Positions 6,431 through 7,675 of a stretch of DNA of 7,675 bases are shown piece by piece (the stretch's first letter is position 1; every line of letters begins with the position of its first letter). The notes under the pieces are model-generated. The model did not search any database. It had not been told where the DNA came from and saw only the letters and a list, made by a program, of their open reading frames with translations. Made by a program: the position numbers and the translations under genes. Source of the stretch: Acidobacteriota bacterium (lineage in GTDB: Bacteria; Acidobacteriota; Vicinamibacteria; Vicinamibacterales; SCN-69-37); the NCBI GenBank assembly GCA_024653875.1, contig JANLHE010000233.1:1-7675 (forward strand). The letters run 5' to 3'.

Positions 6431-7675
6431 CTACGCGCTCGAACGGGTTCCGCGGGACTGAAGGACCTGCAGGATGGCCTCGCCGTAGGCCTCCAGTTTC
6501 GTGGGCCCGATGCCTGGAATGTCGCTGAGCGCCGCCGTTGATTGCGGCAACTGCTCGGCGATGGCGTCCAGCGTCTTGTCGTGCAGCACCACGTAAGCTG
6601 GCACCGCGCGGCGTCGCGCCTCGTTGCGTCGCCACTCGCGCAACGCCTCGCCAATCGCGTCATCGGGCGCCTCCAGGGCGCGTGACACTACGGCGGCCGG
6701 CGCCGCACCCTTCTTCGCCTTTCGGGCCTTGGGCTGTTTCACGCGCACCGTGGGCACCAGCAGCGACAGAGATGTCTGGCGTCCGGCCATGATGTCGCGG
6801 CCCAGGGCGGTCAGGCGCAGCGTGCGGTACACATCCTGGGAACTGGACAGCGCCCCCGCGCCTTCAAGCGCATCGATCCACTTTTCGATGATCTTCGGAT
6901 CGTGCTCGTTCAGCAGGCCGGTCGTGGTGAGCGACCGCAGCGCGTCGGGCAGATCGTCGAGGTGGCCGGCCAGCATCGCGGCGACCTTGCGGCGTCCCCA
7001 CCGCTCGCCGCCGCGGGCGATGCCTGAAAGGACCTTCCGCACGAAGAGGAGCTGGTCGTCGGTGAGCGACGCGCGCCTCAGGCAGTTGCCGCACGACTGG
7101 CAGTCCGCGCCCGCATCCGGATCGCCGAAGTACCTGAGGATGGTCATCCGCAGACAGCCCGTGCCGTCGGCGTAGGCCACCATGCGCCTGAGCTTCAGGT
7201 GTTCAAGCGTGCGGCGGCGGTCCTGCTCGACCGGGTCGGTCTCCATGCCATCGCGCCCGTCTTCGTCACCGCGCTTGTCGATGAGGAACTCGCGCGTCTT
7301 CACGTCGACGTAGTTCCACAGCAGCGTGGCGACGGCGTGCCTGCCGTCGCGGCCGACACGCCCCACTTCCTGATAGTAGGCCTCGACCGATCCCGGGAGT
7401 TCCTTGTGGACCACCACCTCGAGGTCCGGACGATCGATGCCCATGCCGAAGGCGTTGGTGGCGCAGACGACCTGCAGGCTGCCGGCCGCGAACGCATCCT
7501 GCACGCGCGTGCGCTCCGTGTCGCTCAGCCCCGCGTGGTACGCGGCCGCCGCGATCCCGGCGTTCACAAGTGTCTCCGACGCGTCCTCCGCGCTGCGGCG
7601 CGTGGAGGCGTACACCAGGGCGCGTTGGCGGCCGACGAGCTCGGGCAGGAGCACGCGCTTTTCGCGATCGCCGGA
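6431..7675 (-). CDS. recQ: RecQ-type ATP-dependent DNA helicase, C-terminal part
   Basis: The 5' end lies beyond the window; the last 414 residues are visible and the frame is open to the edge (S-G-D-R-E-K-R precedes the GTG at 7654, which is an internal valine). Numbering from the edge, the second RecA-like lobe is at about 10-135, with motif IV (ALVYAS, 19-24), a conserved YHAGLS (46-51), motif V (ATNAFGMGIDRPD, 72-84) and motif VI (QEVGRVGRDG, 102-111). The RecQ zinc site follows with cysteines at 174, 192, 195 and 198, just after a helical region. A winged-helix RQC part spans about 203-300, then a basic linker (QPKARKAKKG, 314-323), and an HRDC domain at about 336-405. This layout is that of bacterial RecQ, a 3'-5' helicase in recombination and replication fork repair. 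Motif VI has valine where most RecQ proteins have alanine (GRAGRDG); the arginines are kept. It converges with the YhcH-family gene, leaving 16 bases between stops. Confidence 0.95.
   Translation of the reverse strand, partial: SGDREKRVLLPELVGRQRALVYASTRRSAEDASETLVNAGIAAAAYHAGLSDTERTRVQDAFAAGSLQVVCATNAFGMGIDRPDLEVVVHKELPGSVEAYYQEVGRVGRDGRHAVATLLWNYVDVKTREFLIDKRGDEDGRDGMETDPVEQDRRRTLEHLKLRRMVAYADGTGCLRMTILRYFGDPDAGADCQSCGNCLRRASLTDDQLLFVRKVLSGIARGGERWGRRKVAAMLAGHLDDLPDALRSLTTTGLLNEHDPKIIEKWIDALEGAGALSSSQDVYRTLRLTALGRDIMAGRQTSLSLLVPTVRVKQPKARKAKKGAAPAAVVSRALEAPDDAIGEALREWRRNEARRRAVPAYVVLHDKTLDAIAEQLPQSTAALSDIPGIGPTKLEAYGEAILQVLQSRGTRSSA

Noticed and set aside
6412..6433. Inverted repeat TAGCGT/ACGCTA that includes both convergent stop codons
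   Set aside because: The arms are only six bases with a ten-base loop and no T tract. It is too weak to call a terminator, although the position between convergent genes is suitable.
5131..6663. A 510-codon minus-strand open frame spanning three genes
   Set aside because: It crosses the 419-residue gene in another frame, the YhcH-family gene in antisense and the end of recQ. Its product is low-complexity Arg/Pro/His-rich, so it is a high-GC artefact.

Overview
The window is GC-rich and gene-dense with no gene-free stretch over 300 bases. It has six protein-coding genes, two of them cut by the window edges, and I see no RNA genes, CRISPR arrays or insertion sequences. The combination of an exported DUF1592/DUF1588/DUF1585 protein, a DUF1552 protein and an exported ankyrin protein suggests an environmental acidobacterium (Vicinamibacteria-like), possibly from a soil or sediment metagenome. 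That placement is inferred from gene content and base composition; no marker gene is present.

Region 1 (1-3721, plus strand) is a compact, apparently co-transcribed block. It runs from the C-terminal end of a DUF1588/DUF1585 (DUF1592-family) protein, across a 37-base gap, to a Tat-exported DUF1552 protein with the diagnostic HxxSHH motif, then across a 29-base gap to a large secreted ankyrin-repeat protein with glycine/proline-rich inserts and a terminal CxxC. Both internal genes have an AGGAGA ribosome-binding site. The three look like parts of one extracytoplasmic system whose biochemical role is unknown.

Region 2 (3722-3751) separates convergent genes and contains a perfect 10-base inverted repeat with a one-base centre, a candidate bidirectional terminator or dispersed palindrome.

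Region 3 (3752-5927, minus strand) holds two genes in the same direction: an unrecognised 419-residue soluble protein, then an exported protein that appears to join an N-terminal OB-like domain to a C-terminal cytochrome c'/c556-like helical domain with a single CxxCH haem site. The 73-base gap allows, but does not prove, co-transcription.

Region 4 (5928-6414, plus strand) is a divergently transcribed YhcH/YjgK/YiaL-family gene (sugar anomerase-like) with no sugar catabolic genes in view. It converges at 16 bases with region 5 (6431-7675, minus strand), the C-terminal two thirds of a RecQ-type DNA helicase (helicase C, zinc-binding, winged helix, HRDC). Regions 4 and 5 look like ordinary chromosomal genes; the least understood material is in regions 1 and 3.
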